A DNA stretch of 64,000 nucleotides from Oerskovia paurometabola (GTDB taxonomy: Bacteria; Actinomycetota; Actinomycetes; Actinomycetales; Cellulomonadaceae). Shown here one piece after another: positions 50,833-59,839 of the stretch. The DNA lies in assembly GCF_016907365.1 (NCBI RefSeq), contig NZ_JAFBBV010000001.1:2604001-2668000 (forward strand), in the 5' to 3' direction. A model generated the notes under the pieces. That model was not told the origin of the DNA and searched no databases. It was given only the letters and a program-made list of their open reading frames with translations. Both the position numbers and the translations under genes were made by a program. Numbering within the stretch: position 1 is the first letter of the stretch; every line of letters begins with the position of its first letter.

Positions 50833-51933
50833 TCAGCTCTTTCGGCCCTGCTGGGTGTCGCTCTCTTCCGTGTCCTTCGTGCGGGCGGCCTCGGCGGCCC
50901 TGCGGATCTCGCCGCCCCTCTCGACGTCCTCCTGGAGCTTCTGCCTGCGCTTGTCGCTCGCGCGCGTGTCACGCGGCGGGAGCTGGAGGGTCTCCTCGGC
51001 CGCGATGCCTCCCTGGAGCTCCCTGGCGCGCTCGAGCTCGGCGTCGAGCTCTGCTCCGAAGAGCAGCGCGAGGTTCGTGATCCACAGCCACAGCAGGAAG
51101 ACGATCACGCCACCGAGTGCTCCGTACGTCGAGTCGTACGAGGCGAACGTCGCGACGTAGAAGCCGAACCCGACGGACGCGAGGACCCAGACGAGGATCG
51201 CGACGACCGCTCCGACGCTCAGCCAGCGGAACCGGGGCTGACGGACGTTGGGAGTCGTGTGGTAGAGCACGGCCACGATGAGGATCACCAGCAGGAGCAC
51301 CACGGGCCACTTGGCGACGTTCCACGTCGTCACGGCGGCGGGACCCAGCCCGACGGCGTCCCCGATCGCACGGGCGACCGGCCCGGAGAGCACGAGGGCG
51401 ACCACGACGAGCGCCGCCATGAGCACGACCGCGGCGGTCACCAGGAGCATGACGGGCCGCAGCTTCCACACCGGCCGCCCCTCCTCGACCTCGTACATGC
51501 GGTTCATCGACCGGCCGAACGCTCCCACGTACCCCGAGGCGGACCAGAGCGCGACGACGACGCCGACGACCAGCGCCAGGCCTGCGCGGTCGCTGCCGCC
51601 CACGACCTGCTCGACCAACGGGGTGAGCGTCGCCATCGCGTCGGCCGGGACGACCGACTGCGCGATGTCGAGCACCCGGTCGACGATCTTCTCGCTGTCA
51701 CCGACGAGCCCGAGCAGCGAGACGACGGCCAGGAGCGCAGGCGCCGAGGCCAGGACGGCGTAGTACGTCAGCGCCGCCGCGAGGTCGAGGCACTGGTCGC
51801 GCGAGAACTGACGCACCGTCGTCCGGGCGACGTGCTTCCACGAACGCTTGTGCAGGTCGGTGGGCGAGTCCGGCTTGCGCGGGTCGTCGGGAGCGGGCTC
51901 CGGGCGCGGCCGGCGTGTGTCTGGGGCGTTCAT
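50833..51933 (-). CDS. YihY/BrkB-type membrane protein
   Basis: This 366-aa protein of the YihY/virulence factor BrkB family has about six TM helices. Characteristic parts are DQCLDLAAALTYYAVLASAP, LWSASGYVGAFGRSMNRMYE and DSTYGALGGVIVFLLWLWIT. The N- and C-termini are charged and cytoplasmic. The family is not an RNase despite older annotation; its role is unclear. ATG 51933 has GGAGGAA upstream. A -10 hexamer TAGGTT (52080-52085) gives a roughly 140-nt leader. Confidence 0.9.
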   Translation of the reverse strand: MNAPDTRRPRPEPAPDDPRKPDSPTDLHKRSWKHVARTTVRQFSRDQCLDLAAALTYYAVLASAPALLAVVSLLGLVGDSEKIVDRVLDIAQSVVPADAMATLTPLVEQVVGGSDRAGLALVVGVVVALWSASGYVGAFGRSMNRMYEVEEGRPVWKLRPVMLLVTAAVVLMAALVVVALVLSGPVARAIGDAVGLGPAAVTTWNVAKWPVVLLLVILIVAVLYHTTPNVRQPRFRWLSVGAVVAILVWVLASVGFGFYVATFASYDSTYGALGGVIVFLLWLWITNLALLFGAELDAELERARELQGGIAAEETLQLPPRDTRASDKRRQKLQEDVERGGEIRRAAEAARTKDTEESDTQQGRKS

Positions 51934-52079
51934 GCAGTTCCTCCGCGTGGGCGACGCAACCGTGCCGACCCACGACATGACGGGCGAAGGTGCGGGCCCT
52001 CCGGCGCATCGGTCCCCGGGAGACCAGGTCGAGGCGCGGTGCACCTGGCTCCCGGTCGGCCACTTCCTGACCTCCCTCG

Positions 52080-52085
52080 AACCTA
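52080..52085 (-). promoter_or_regulatory. -10 hexamer TAGGTT of the yihY operon
   Basis: On the minus strand TAGGTT lies about 147 bases before the yihY ATG, so the transcript would have a leader of about 140 nt. The region also follows the end of the large surface-protein gene. Confidence 0.45.
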
Positions 52086-52143
52086 GGCGACCTGGCCCGA
52101 CTCGCCACCCGGGCGACACGTCGCGGTGGCACGCGGCGTCCTG

Positions 52144-55100
52144 CTAGGCGTCCCGGCGACGCACCGCGACCAGGGCCGTCGTCCCGAGCACGAGCAGGAT
52201 CGCGACGAGCATCCCGACCCTGGCGAGGTCCACACCCGTCCCGGGCAGCGCCCCGTCGGGTGCCGCACGGTCACAGCCGGCGGCGAGCGCCACCTCGGTG
52301 GGTGTGAGGGCCGTGGTCAGCGCGTGGTGGACGGCCGTCCCTCCGCCCATGCCGCCGCTCGTCGGCGACCAGGTGTTGACGACCTCGACGGGCTCGCAGA
52401 CGTCCGGCCCCACGGGGAGGTCGAACTCGACCGACTCCGGGACGGCCGTGGCCGGGTCGGTGAGCGTGCTCTCGCCGTCGACGACGACCTGGACCGTGTC
52501 CGCACCACCCGCGTCCGTCTCCCCCACGACGCAGGTGGCGCCTTGCGGCAGGTCCTCGTACACCGCGACCCAGTCGTCGGCGGCCGAGAGCGTGCGCGTG
52601 GGCCCGCCGGGGACCACGACGTCGACCGGGACGCCGTCGACGTCCTGGGTGCACGCGAGCGAGACGGTGAAGACGTCGCCCTGGTGCTCGGCGGCGTCGG
52701 CGCCGGCCAGCGTCTTGACGACGCGGACCTCGCCGACGTCGAACGTGTTCGTCACGGTGACGCTCCCTGCGTCTCCCGCCGGGACGACGACGGCGCCCGC
52801 CTCGCCGTCCCCCACGGCGGTGACCGCGGTGGTGGTCGCGCCGCCCGTCGCGGTCTCGGTGACCTCGCACTGCGCGCCGACGGGCAGGCCGACGTACGCG
52901 ACGGGCTCACCCGGGACGAGCTCGCGCGCGGCGCCGCCGGGGATGTCGACCGCCTGGCCGTCGAAGGTGCACGCGAGCGACACCTCGAACGGTCCGGCGC
53001 CGTACAGCGTGGCGCCTTCGCCGTCGACGACCTTGTCGACCACGAGCGACCCGAGGTCGAACGTGTTCGTCGCGACGACGCCCACCGTGGTGGGCGCCCC
53101 CTGGGCGTCGACGGGAGGCACGACGACGTCAGCCGACGGGCCGTCGGTCTCGACGGCCCCGCCGCCGACCGTGACCGTCATGCTCGACGCGGACGCGCCG
53201 CCGTCCTCGGTCTCAGCCACCGTGCAGGCCGCACCGACAGGCAGGTCGTCGTAGACGACGGGCGTCCCCGGCACGAGGGTGCGCGTGGGCCCGCCCGGGA
53301 CGGAGAGCGCCTGGCCGTCGACCGTGCAGGTGAGCGTCACGGTGAACGGGCCGGCGCCGTAGAGATCGGCGCCCTCGCCGTCGACGACCTTGTCCACCGT
53401 GACGGCACCCACGTCGAACGTGTTGGTCGCCGTGACGGCCACGGCGGTCCCTGCGGCGACGGTCACCGGACTGGGGTCGATCGTGGTCGAGGTCGCGCCG
53501 CCGTCGTCGGGCTCCGTCACGTCGCAGACCGCGCCCGCGGGCAGGTTCACGATCTGGGCCTCGAGGGGTGCCCCGGCGCCGAGCACGACGGTGTCGTCGT
53601 AGACGACGCGCGGGTCCCCCGGTCCCGAGCCGTCGTCGTCGAACGTGCAGCGCACCGCGAGAGCGAACGGCCCGGCCCCGTAGGTGGGCGCCCCCTGGCC
53701 CTCGACGACCTTGAGCAGGTCGAGCCCCCCGACGTCGTAGGTGTTGGTGAGCACGACGTCGTTGGTGCTCTCGCCCTCGTCGGTGTCGGCGACCAGCGTG
53801 AGCGTCGTGGACGCCCCGGGCGTGGTCACGGGCGGATCCGTCTGCTGCGTCACCGTGACGGTGACGGACGAGGCGTTGCCCGTCCCGGTCTCCTCGACCG
53901 TGCAGACGGCCCCCACAGGAAGCCCGTCGAGCTCGACCGTCTGGTCGTCCTCGATCTCGACGACCATGGGGTCGTCAGGTCCGTAGCCGGTCGCGTAGAC
54001 CGGTTCGCCGAGGAAGGTGCAGTCGACCGTGACCTCGAACGGGCCGAACGGCAGCGGCTGGCCGTCCTGGTCCTCGGCGTCCGTCACGACGTCCTTGGAC
54101 ACCTCGATGCTCGCGAGGTCGTAGCGGTTGGTCGCCGTGATGGTGGTGACGTCGGGCGACTCACCGATCGTCGCCGTGCCGACGATCAGCTCGGTCTGGC
54201 CGTCGGAGCCGTCCTCGGTGATGGTGCAGACGGCACCGTACGGCAGGTTCGGCACCGTGACCGGCGAGTTGCGCGCGACCGTGATCGGGATCGGGTCGAG
54301 CACGGTCTCCACGGGCGTGCCGGGTGCCGAGGTGCACTGGACGAACAGGTCGAACGTGGCCGGGGCGTTGACCGCCCCCGCGCCGGCGACCCGCTTGGTC
54401 ACCTCGAGCGGCCCGGTCGCGGTGGCCACACCGACCTTGGTGCCCTCGGCGGGCAGGAGGTTCAGGTTGCCCTGCGGCGTCACGACGACGGCGGACGCCG
54501 CGGCCGAGTTCCACGCGATCGACCGGTCGCCCGCCTCTGGAGGGACGGCCGGCGTCAGCGTCGTGCCCTCGATCGCGACGTACTCTTCCGGCTGGAAGGG
54601 ATCGGCATCGGGGAAGGTGATGACGAACTTGAGCGCCGTGACCGTCGCGAGCAGCGCCGCGTCCTCGGTGCCGGTCAGCTGGACCCAGCCTGTCGCCGGG
54701 TCGTCCGTCGGGCAGGTGGGCTCGGCCAACGGGTCCGTGAGGTCGTCCATGCAGTAGTCCACGGCCGTCGTGTAGAAGAACGACGCGGTGCTGCCTTCCG
54801 GTGCGTTGACGAGCGCGGGGGGCGGGTCGTTCGTGAGGATCGGCGACCACTGCGAACCGCGCGGGGACGTCGACGACGAGGACCCGGTGTCCCCCACCGC
54901 AGGGAGCCTGTCGTACGCCACGATCTTGTTCATCGGCAGGTTGCCGACGTTGTCGATGCGCACGTGCCACGTCTGCTCGTGCCCCGGCGCGATGACCGGG
55001 GTGCACGGATAGGCGTAGAGCCCCGTCGGGAGCGGGGTGCACTCGACCGGCGGCCCGGTGTACGCGGGGTCCACGATGACGGCCAGCGCGTCGTCGTTCG

Positions 55101-58100
55101 TCGGCCGCACGAGCTTGGACTGCGCGAGGACGCCCGCGGGGATAGGTGTCACGTCGGCGTCCGCCTCGCACGCGCCCGTCTGTGCGTCCAGCCGGGTCTG
55201 GCACTGGTCCCACGGCCGGTCGGCCGTCGCGCCCGCGGTGTTCGTCACCAGGGTCTGCGGGGCGAGCCCCACGCGGAAGCGCACCAGGACCGTGATCGTG
55301 TACGTCTGGCCGACCCCGAGCACGGTCCCCTCGGGGAACGAGAACCGGAGTCCGAGCAGGTCCCCGGTCTGGGTGACCGTCACCTCGTCGAGGTCGACCG
55401 GCAGGGGGTCACCCTCGGCGGGGGCCGGTGGCGGACCGGTCAGCAGGTAGGAGTAGGGGTCGTCCACGTCGGCCAGCCGGAGCTGCGCGCCCTGGGCGTC
55501 GGTCGGCATCGGGGCGTCCTCGACCACGAGCTCGCCGATCGCCCGGTTGCCGGTGTTCGTCACGGCGATGCTCATCGGGAACGTCCCGTCGGGAGGCTGG
55601 GTGCCGCCGGTCACGTCGCCGGCGAACGTCTTGACCACCTGAACTCCGTTGGTCGCGTGGGCGTAGACGAGCGGGGCCGTCTCGGTGTCGGTCGCCGAGA
55701 CGGGTGCCAGCTCGCCCGACCCGGGATCGACGACGAGGTCCGCCCCCGTGACGGTGCCGTCCACGGTGTTGGTCGCGACGCCCGGGGCGCTCTCCCCGGG
55801 GGCGGGCGCGTTGGCCGCGAGGTCCGTCAGGACCGGCCCGCCCGTGCGCATCTCCTCCCGGCGCTCGACCGAGACCGGGACGGTCTGCGTCGGGTTCGCG
55901 GGATTCTCCCAGATCGACCCGTCGGTCCGGCTGAACGTGAACCGCAGGCCCTGCACGTCGGCCGGGGACACGCCGTCGGGCAGCGCGAACGTGGCCACCT
56001 CGTCGCCCAGGACCCAGGAGCCGCCGTTCACTACGACGCCACCGGGTCCCGTCACGAACTCGCCCCCGGTGAAGGCGTCGACGCGCACCCGCTGGATGGG
56101 CGCGGTGAGCGCGGCGCCCGCGAACGCGGCGAAGTCGTACTGGTTCCAGAACCGGGGGTCGTCGTCGACGAGGACCATCTCGACCGCGCGCGACGGCCCG
56201 AGGGGCTGTCCGCTGAGCGTCATCGTCACGGGGCCGGTGCCCGGCTCCACGATCTGCGTCGGGTCGAAGGTCTTGCCGACGTCGAGCGCGATCCCCGCGT
56301 CCTGCAGGACCATGCTCGCGTCGTCGTACGCGAACCGGACGTCCTGATCGGTGCCGCCCGGGTCGGCGATCGTCGCGACCGCCCCGTCCGGCACGGGGCT
56401 GTACCCGGCGACCGTGACGGGCGTCTGGGTGTAGCGGTCGTTCTCGCGCAGCTGCAGCGTGAGGTCCATGCTGCCGGTCGCGCCGGGAGCCACGAGGCCG
56501 TCGAACGACGTCACGACACCCACGACGTCGGCCAGGTCGCCCGTGCCGAGCGCCTCCGCCTCTGCCTCGGTAAAGCTCGCGGTCGAGCCTCCCAGGTAGG
56601 TCAGGGTGACGGTCGTCGTCTCCGCGCCCTCCGGGGGCTCCAGGGTGATCGCCCGCAGCGTGAACGCGTCGAACGGCTTGGTCCCGGGCGCCGTTTGCAC
56701 GTCGCCCGAGGTCGCGATGCCCGGCTCGACCAGCCGGAGCTGGCTCACCTTCGCGGCCGAGGCGTTGGTCCCCGCGATGGTCACGTCGGTCGTCGGGTAG
56801 AACTGCGCCGGGGTGTCCGACGGCGGCACCGAGATGGGACCGCCGGTCCAGTCCTTGGCGACGGTCACGTTGAGAGGCTGGTCGATGATGAGCACGTCGG
56901 CCGTGTCGGTGTCCGTGTACTGGGTCGTGTCGAACGTCCCCGTGCCGCGCACGGTGTCCAGGACGATCCCTGGGTCCGTCGAGTTGTAGAGCGTGCCCTG
57001 GGTCGAGCCCAGCACCGGGGCGCTCGGGTCGGACCGCTTGTCGTCCCGCACCTGGAAGGTCAGGTCGAGGTGACGACCGTCCGCGAGGGTCGAGCGCGCC
57101 ACGCCGTCGCCGGGCTGCGGAGCGGTCGGGTCCCCGGTCGTGGTGCGGTCGGGCGACTCCTCGTAGGTCAGGCGCACCGACGTCGCCGAGGCCTGCTCCT
57201 CGGGAGACAGGGTGTACCCCGGGAAGGACCCCACGCACGGGCACGGGTCGCCGCTCGCGGGAACCCACGTACCCCCGATGAAGAGCTCGACGCCCGTCAC
57301 CTGGTCGTAGGAGATCAGCGGGTCGGTCGCGGTGTCGATCGCCTCGACCCTCACGAGGTCGAACGCGTCGTAGAACGAGCTCGCGATCGGGGTGCTCTGC
57401 GGGTCCGCGATGTCCGAGATCACCATCGGGTCCACGCCCGAGAAACCGTTGGTCGACCAGGTGATCTGTGCAGTGACCTGGTCGTCCGAGCGCGCGAGGA
57501 CGCTGGGTGGGGTCCCACCGAGGAAGTCCTTGGTGACGAACTCGAGCGCGCCCGGCCCGTCCACGGGGAAGGGGTCGACCGAGGCGCAGCCCTGCGCGGG
57601 CGGGGTCGGGTCCACCGTGCCCGACGACGCGCTCGACGCGCCACAGTTCTGGATCGGGGTGTCACGGTCGGCCGGTCCCGTGTACTCGGCCGTGAAGTTC
57701 GGCTGGAACTGCGTGCCGGGCGGGAAGCCGTCGCCGGTCGAGTCGTAGACGAACTGGACGCCCCCGGCACCTGCGGGGAGCTCGCAGCTCACGGTCGCCG
57801 GGCCGGTGTACGGCCCGCACGCCGGGGCCTGCACCCAGGCGCTGCCGTTCCAGTAGTTGACCGTCAAGGTCGACCCCGCGGGTACGTCGGTCGTCCGCAC
57901 CGCGGTCGCGGTGAAGCTCGACCAGAACTCGCCGGGGTTCGCCGGGTCGACCGGGTCCTGGACGACGACCTGGTCCGCGTTCGCCGTCGACCCGTCCGGT
58001 CCGAACGGCAGGAGCTGGGTGGGGAGCTGCACGATCACGGACTGCCCCGGGACCGCGGGGATCGTCGAGGGCGACATGAGCTTGGTCGTGCTCGTCGCCA

Positions 58101-59658
58101 ACCGGTCGACCAGGGTGACGAGGTCCGCGGGGGCCGTGGCCGGGTCCGCGCTCGGCACCGTGGCCTCGATGGTGTTGGTGTGCGCGACGTCGTCGGTCGT
58201 CTGGTCGGGGTCCGTGTCCGCCGTGAAAGGGATCGAGGCGGCGGCACCGGTCGGCAGGTCGCCCGTGAAGACCACCGTGAAGCCGACCACGACGCACCCG
58301 CCGGGAGGGTTGGGGAGCGTGTTCGGCGCGGTCGCGGCGACCTCGGGGGCCGAGCCGTCGGCACACGTGAACGTCACGGTCGCGCCGTTCGCTCCTGAGG
58401 GCCACTGCACACCCGTGCCGTCCCCCGTCGGCCCGAAACCGGTGAAGGTCAGCGGGTCGTCCCCCTCGAACGGGTTGTCGGTCCCGGGGGCGGGCTCGGT
58501 GATCGTCAGGGAGTCGACGGCGGTACCCGTGTTGGTGGCCCCGATCGTGACGGTCGTCGGGTCGCCCGCGGACACGGTCGTCGGCGAGAAGCTCTTGGAC
58601 GCCGTCACGCTGTTGTCCGGCGGGGTGATGACGTACGTGTCGCTCGCAGTCGTCGGCGTCGACGTCCCGCCCGCGTGCGTGACCGAGGACGACGCGTCGT
58701 TGGTGACGGTGGTGGCGTCCGTGAGGTCGTCGACCGCGTCGCTCTGCTGCACCTGCACGGGCACGCTCGCGGTCGCGCCTGGCTGGATGTCGCCGCTGAA
58801 GGTGTAGCGCACGCCCTGCACGGTCGCCGGGTCGACCGAGCCGTCGAGCGTCTCCCACGAGTCCCCGTCCCAGTACTGCGTGGTCACGGTGTCGGCGTTC
58901 GGGGGGAGCACGACCGTGCCCGTCCCCGTGTACTCGAGGTAGGTGAACGGGTTGGGGGTCGCCGTAGGGTCGACCGGGTCCTGGAGAACCAGGGTGTCGA
59001 CCGGGTCGTTCGAGGTGTTCGTCGCTCCGATCGTCATGGTCGCGGTGGTCCCGGGGGCCGCGAGCGCCCCTGGCGGGTCGATCGACTTGGTCGTCGTCGA
59101 GGCGAGGACGAGCGGGACGACGGGGGTGATCGCGTCCGAGGCCTGCTGCTGCGCCGCGTTGTCCGCCACGACGGTGGCGGTGTTGGTGATCGGCACGCCG
59201 TCCGCGCTGTACGGCAGGTCCGGGGACACCCGGGCGGTGACGATGATCTGGGCCTGCGCCCCGTTCGGGACCTCGGGGTTGGTGTAGGTGACCGTGCCCG
59301 TGTCGGTGTCGGCGTCGATCTCACCGCCGGCCGGGCCGCTCTGGACCGACGCGGACACGAGCTCGAGGCCGTCGGGCAACGAGTCGGTGAGCACCGCGTC
59401 TGTGCACGGGTCGGCGTTGGGGTCCGAGCAGGAGACGGTGATGATCCACTGGACGGTGTCCCCTGGCTCGTACGGTCCCCCGGGCACCTCCTGCTTGCTG
59501 ATGCCCCAGTCGGCGGCAGCCGCCGGGATCGCGGGGACGAGGGCCAGCGGCAGGGCCAGCAGGGCGGCGCCGGTGGCTGCCCAGGCCCTGCGGGCCCGCC
59601 CGGACCGGCGCTGCCTCGACCTGCCGGTCCGGCGGTGCCTCGATCGCTCGTTCCCCAT
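52144..59658 (-). CDS. Giant LPXTG-anchored surface protein with DUF11-like and DUF5979-like repeats
   Basis: This 2504-aa protein has an N-terminal signal peptide with a long Arg-rich n-region and a hydrophobic core (AATGAALLALPLALVPAIPA), cut near AAADWG. Residues about 50-1740 hold many beta-sandwich repeats of the DUF11/prealbumin type (NTATVVADNA, TIGATNTSNDPVDTLVLQDP). Residues about 1748-2460 hold six DUF5979-like modules, each starting like VTVDKVVDGEGADLYGAGPF and ending TNTFDVG. The C-terminus carries LPGTG (2471-2475), a TM helix and RRRDA, a sortase substrate. No sortase gene is in the window. GGAGG precedes the ATG. It is probably an adhesin or surface filament. Confidence 0.92.
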   Translation of the reverse strand: MGNERSRHRRTGRSRQRRSGRARRAWAATGAALLALPLALVPAIPAAAADWGISKQEVPGGPYEPGDTVQWIITVSCSDPNADPCTDAVLTDSLPDGLELVSASVQSGPAGGEIDADTDTGTVTYTNPEVPNGAQAQIIVTARVSPDLPYSADGVPITNTATVVADNAAQQQASDAITPVVPLVLASTTTKSIDPPGALAAPGTTATMTIGATNTSNDPVDTLVLQDPVDPTATPNPFTYLEYTGTGTVVLPPNADTVTTQYWDGDSWETLDGSVDPATVQGVRYTFSGDIQPGATASVPVQVQQSDAVDDLTDATTVTNDASSSVTHAGGTSTPTTASDTYVITPPDNSVTASKSFSPTTVSAGDPTTVTIGATNTGTAVDSLTITEPAPGTDNPFEGDDPLTFTGFGPTGDGTGVQWPSGANGATVTFTCADGSAPEVAATAPNTLPNPPGGCVVVGFTVVFTGDLPTGAAASIPFTADTDPDQTTDDVAHTNTIEATVPSADPATAPADLVTLVDRLATSTTKLMSPSTIPAVPGQSVIVQLPTQLLPFGPDGSTANADQVVVQDPVDPANPGEFWSSFTATAVRTTDVPAGSTLTVNYWNGSAWVQAPACGPYTGPATVSCELPAGAGGVQFVYDSTGDGFPPGTQFQPNFTAEYTGPADRDTPIQNCGASSASSGTVDPTPPAQGCASVDPFPVDGPGALEFVTKDFLGGTPPSVLARSDDQVTAQITWSTNGFSGVDPMVISDIADPQSTPIASSFYDAFDLVRVEAIDTATDPLISYDQVTGVELFIGGTWVPASGDPCPCVGSFPGYTLSPEEQASATSVRLTYEESPDRTTTGDPTAPQPGDGVARSTLADGRHLDLTFQVRDDKRSDPSAPVLGSTQGTLYNSTDPGIVLDTVRGTGTFDTTQYTDTDTADVLIIDQPLNVTVAKDWTGGPISVPPSDTPAQFYPTTDVTIAGTNASAAKVSQLRLVEPGIATSGDVQTAPGTKPFDAFTLRAITLEPPEGAETTTVTLTYLGGSTASFTEAEAEALGTGDLADVVGVVTSFDGLVAPGATGSMDLTLQLRENDRYTQTPVTVAGYSPVPDGAVATIADPGGTDQDVRFAYDDASMVLQDAGIALDVGKTFDPTQIVEPGTGPVTMTLSGQPLGPSRAVEMVLVDDDPRFWNQYDFAAFAGAALTAPIQRVRVDAFTGGEFVTGPGGVVVNGGSWVLGDEVATFALPDGVSPADVQGLRFTFSRTDGSIWENPANPTQTVPVSVERREEMRTGGPVLTDLAANAPAPGESAPGVATNTVDGTVTGADLVVDPGSGELAPVSATDTETAPLVYAHATNGVQVVKTFAGDVTGGTQPPDGTFPMSIAVTNTGNRAIGELVVEDAPMPTDAQGAQLRLADVDDPYSYLLTGPPPAPAEGDPLPVDLDEVTVTQTGDLLGLRFSFPEGTVLGVGQTYTITVLVRFRVGLAPQTLVTNTAGATADRPWDQCQTRLDAQTGACEADADVTPIPAGVLAQSKLVRPTNDDALAVIVDPAYTGPPVECTPLPTGLYAYPCTPVIAPGHEQTWHVRIDNVGNLPMNKIVAYDRLPAVGDTGSSSSTSPRGSQWSPILTNDPPPALVNAPEGSTASFFYTTAVDYCMDDLTDPLAEPTCPTDDPATGWVQLTGTEDAALLATVTALKFVITFPDADPFQPEEYVAIEGTTLTPAVPPEAGDRSIAWNSAAASAVVVTPQGNLNLLPAEGTKVGVATATGPLEVTKRVAGAGAVNAPATFDLFVQCTSAPGTPVETVLDPIPITVARNSPVTVPNLPYGAVCTITEDGSDGQTELIVGTATIGESPDVTTITATNRYDLASIEVSKDVVTDAEDQDGQPLPFGPFEVTVDCTFLGEPVYATGYGPDDPMVVEIEDDQTVELDGLPVGAVCTVEETGTGNASSVTVTVTQQTDPPVTTPGASTTLTLVADTDEGESTNDVVLTNTYDVGGLDLLKVVEGQGAPTYGAGPFALAVRCTFDDDGSGPGDPRVVYDDTVVLGAGAPLEAQIVNLPAGAVCDVTEPDDGGATSTTIDPSPVTVAAGTAVAVTATNTFDVGAVTVDKVVDGEGADLYGAGPFTVTLTCTVDGQALSVPGGPTRTLVPGTPVVYDDLPVGAACTVAETEDGGASASSMTVTVGGGAVETDGPSADVVVPPVDAQGAPTTVGVVATNTFDLGSLVVDKVVDGEGATLYGAGPFEVSLACTFDGQAVDIPGGAARELVPGEPVAYVGLPVGAQCEVTETATGGATTTAVTAVGDGEAGAVVVPAGDAGSVTVTNTFDVGEVRVVKTLAGADAAEHQGDVFTVSLACTQDVDGVPVDVVVPGGPTRTLSAADDWVAVYEDLPQGATCVVGETDAGGADTVQVVVDGESTLTDPATAVPESVEFDLPVGPDVCEPVEVVNTWSPTSGGMGGGTAVHHALTTALTPTEVALAAGCDRAAPDGALPGTGVDLARVGMLVAILLVLGTTALVAVRRRDA
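52720..54420 (-). repeat. Six tandem DUF5979-like modules inside the surface-protein gene
   Basis: Module starts lie near 54415, 54115, 53725, 53410, 53060 and 52735, so spacing is about 300-390 bases. The two starting near 53410 and 53060 are the most similar, sharing DNA for KVVDGEGA and LYGAGPF, which suggests recent module duplication. Confidence 0.75.
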
Positions 59659-59794
59659 CCCTGTTCCTCCGCTCGTCCGTCAGAGCGGCGCGCGCCCTCG
59701 TGCGCCGTCCGATCCCGACCTGCCGGCAGGTCTCTCCGTCGCCCCGGTCGTCGTGCTGCCCGTCCGCGGGTCCTGGTCCGCGAGACCGGCTGGC

Positions 59795-59827
59795 TCGTGC
59801 CGGTCGCCGGGGCGGCGACCGGCACGA
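59795..59827 (-). terminator. Terminator after alkylsulfatase gene
   Basis: Perfect 14-base arms (59795-59808 and 59814-59827) with a five-base loop lie just downstream of the alkylsulfatase stop on the minus strand and before the surface-protein gene. Confidence 0.7.
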
Positions 59828-59839
59828 CCCGTCCGACGG

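Noticed and set aside
52126..58398. Open frame of about 2090 codons antisense to the giant surface-protein gene
   Set aside because: It is Arg/Gly/His/Asp-rich without domains, typical of shadow frames in high-GC DNA. The opposite strand has a signal peptide, repeats and LPXTG.
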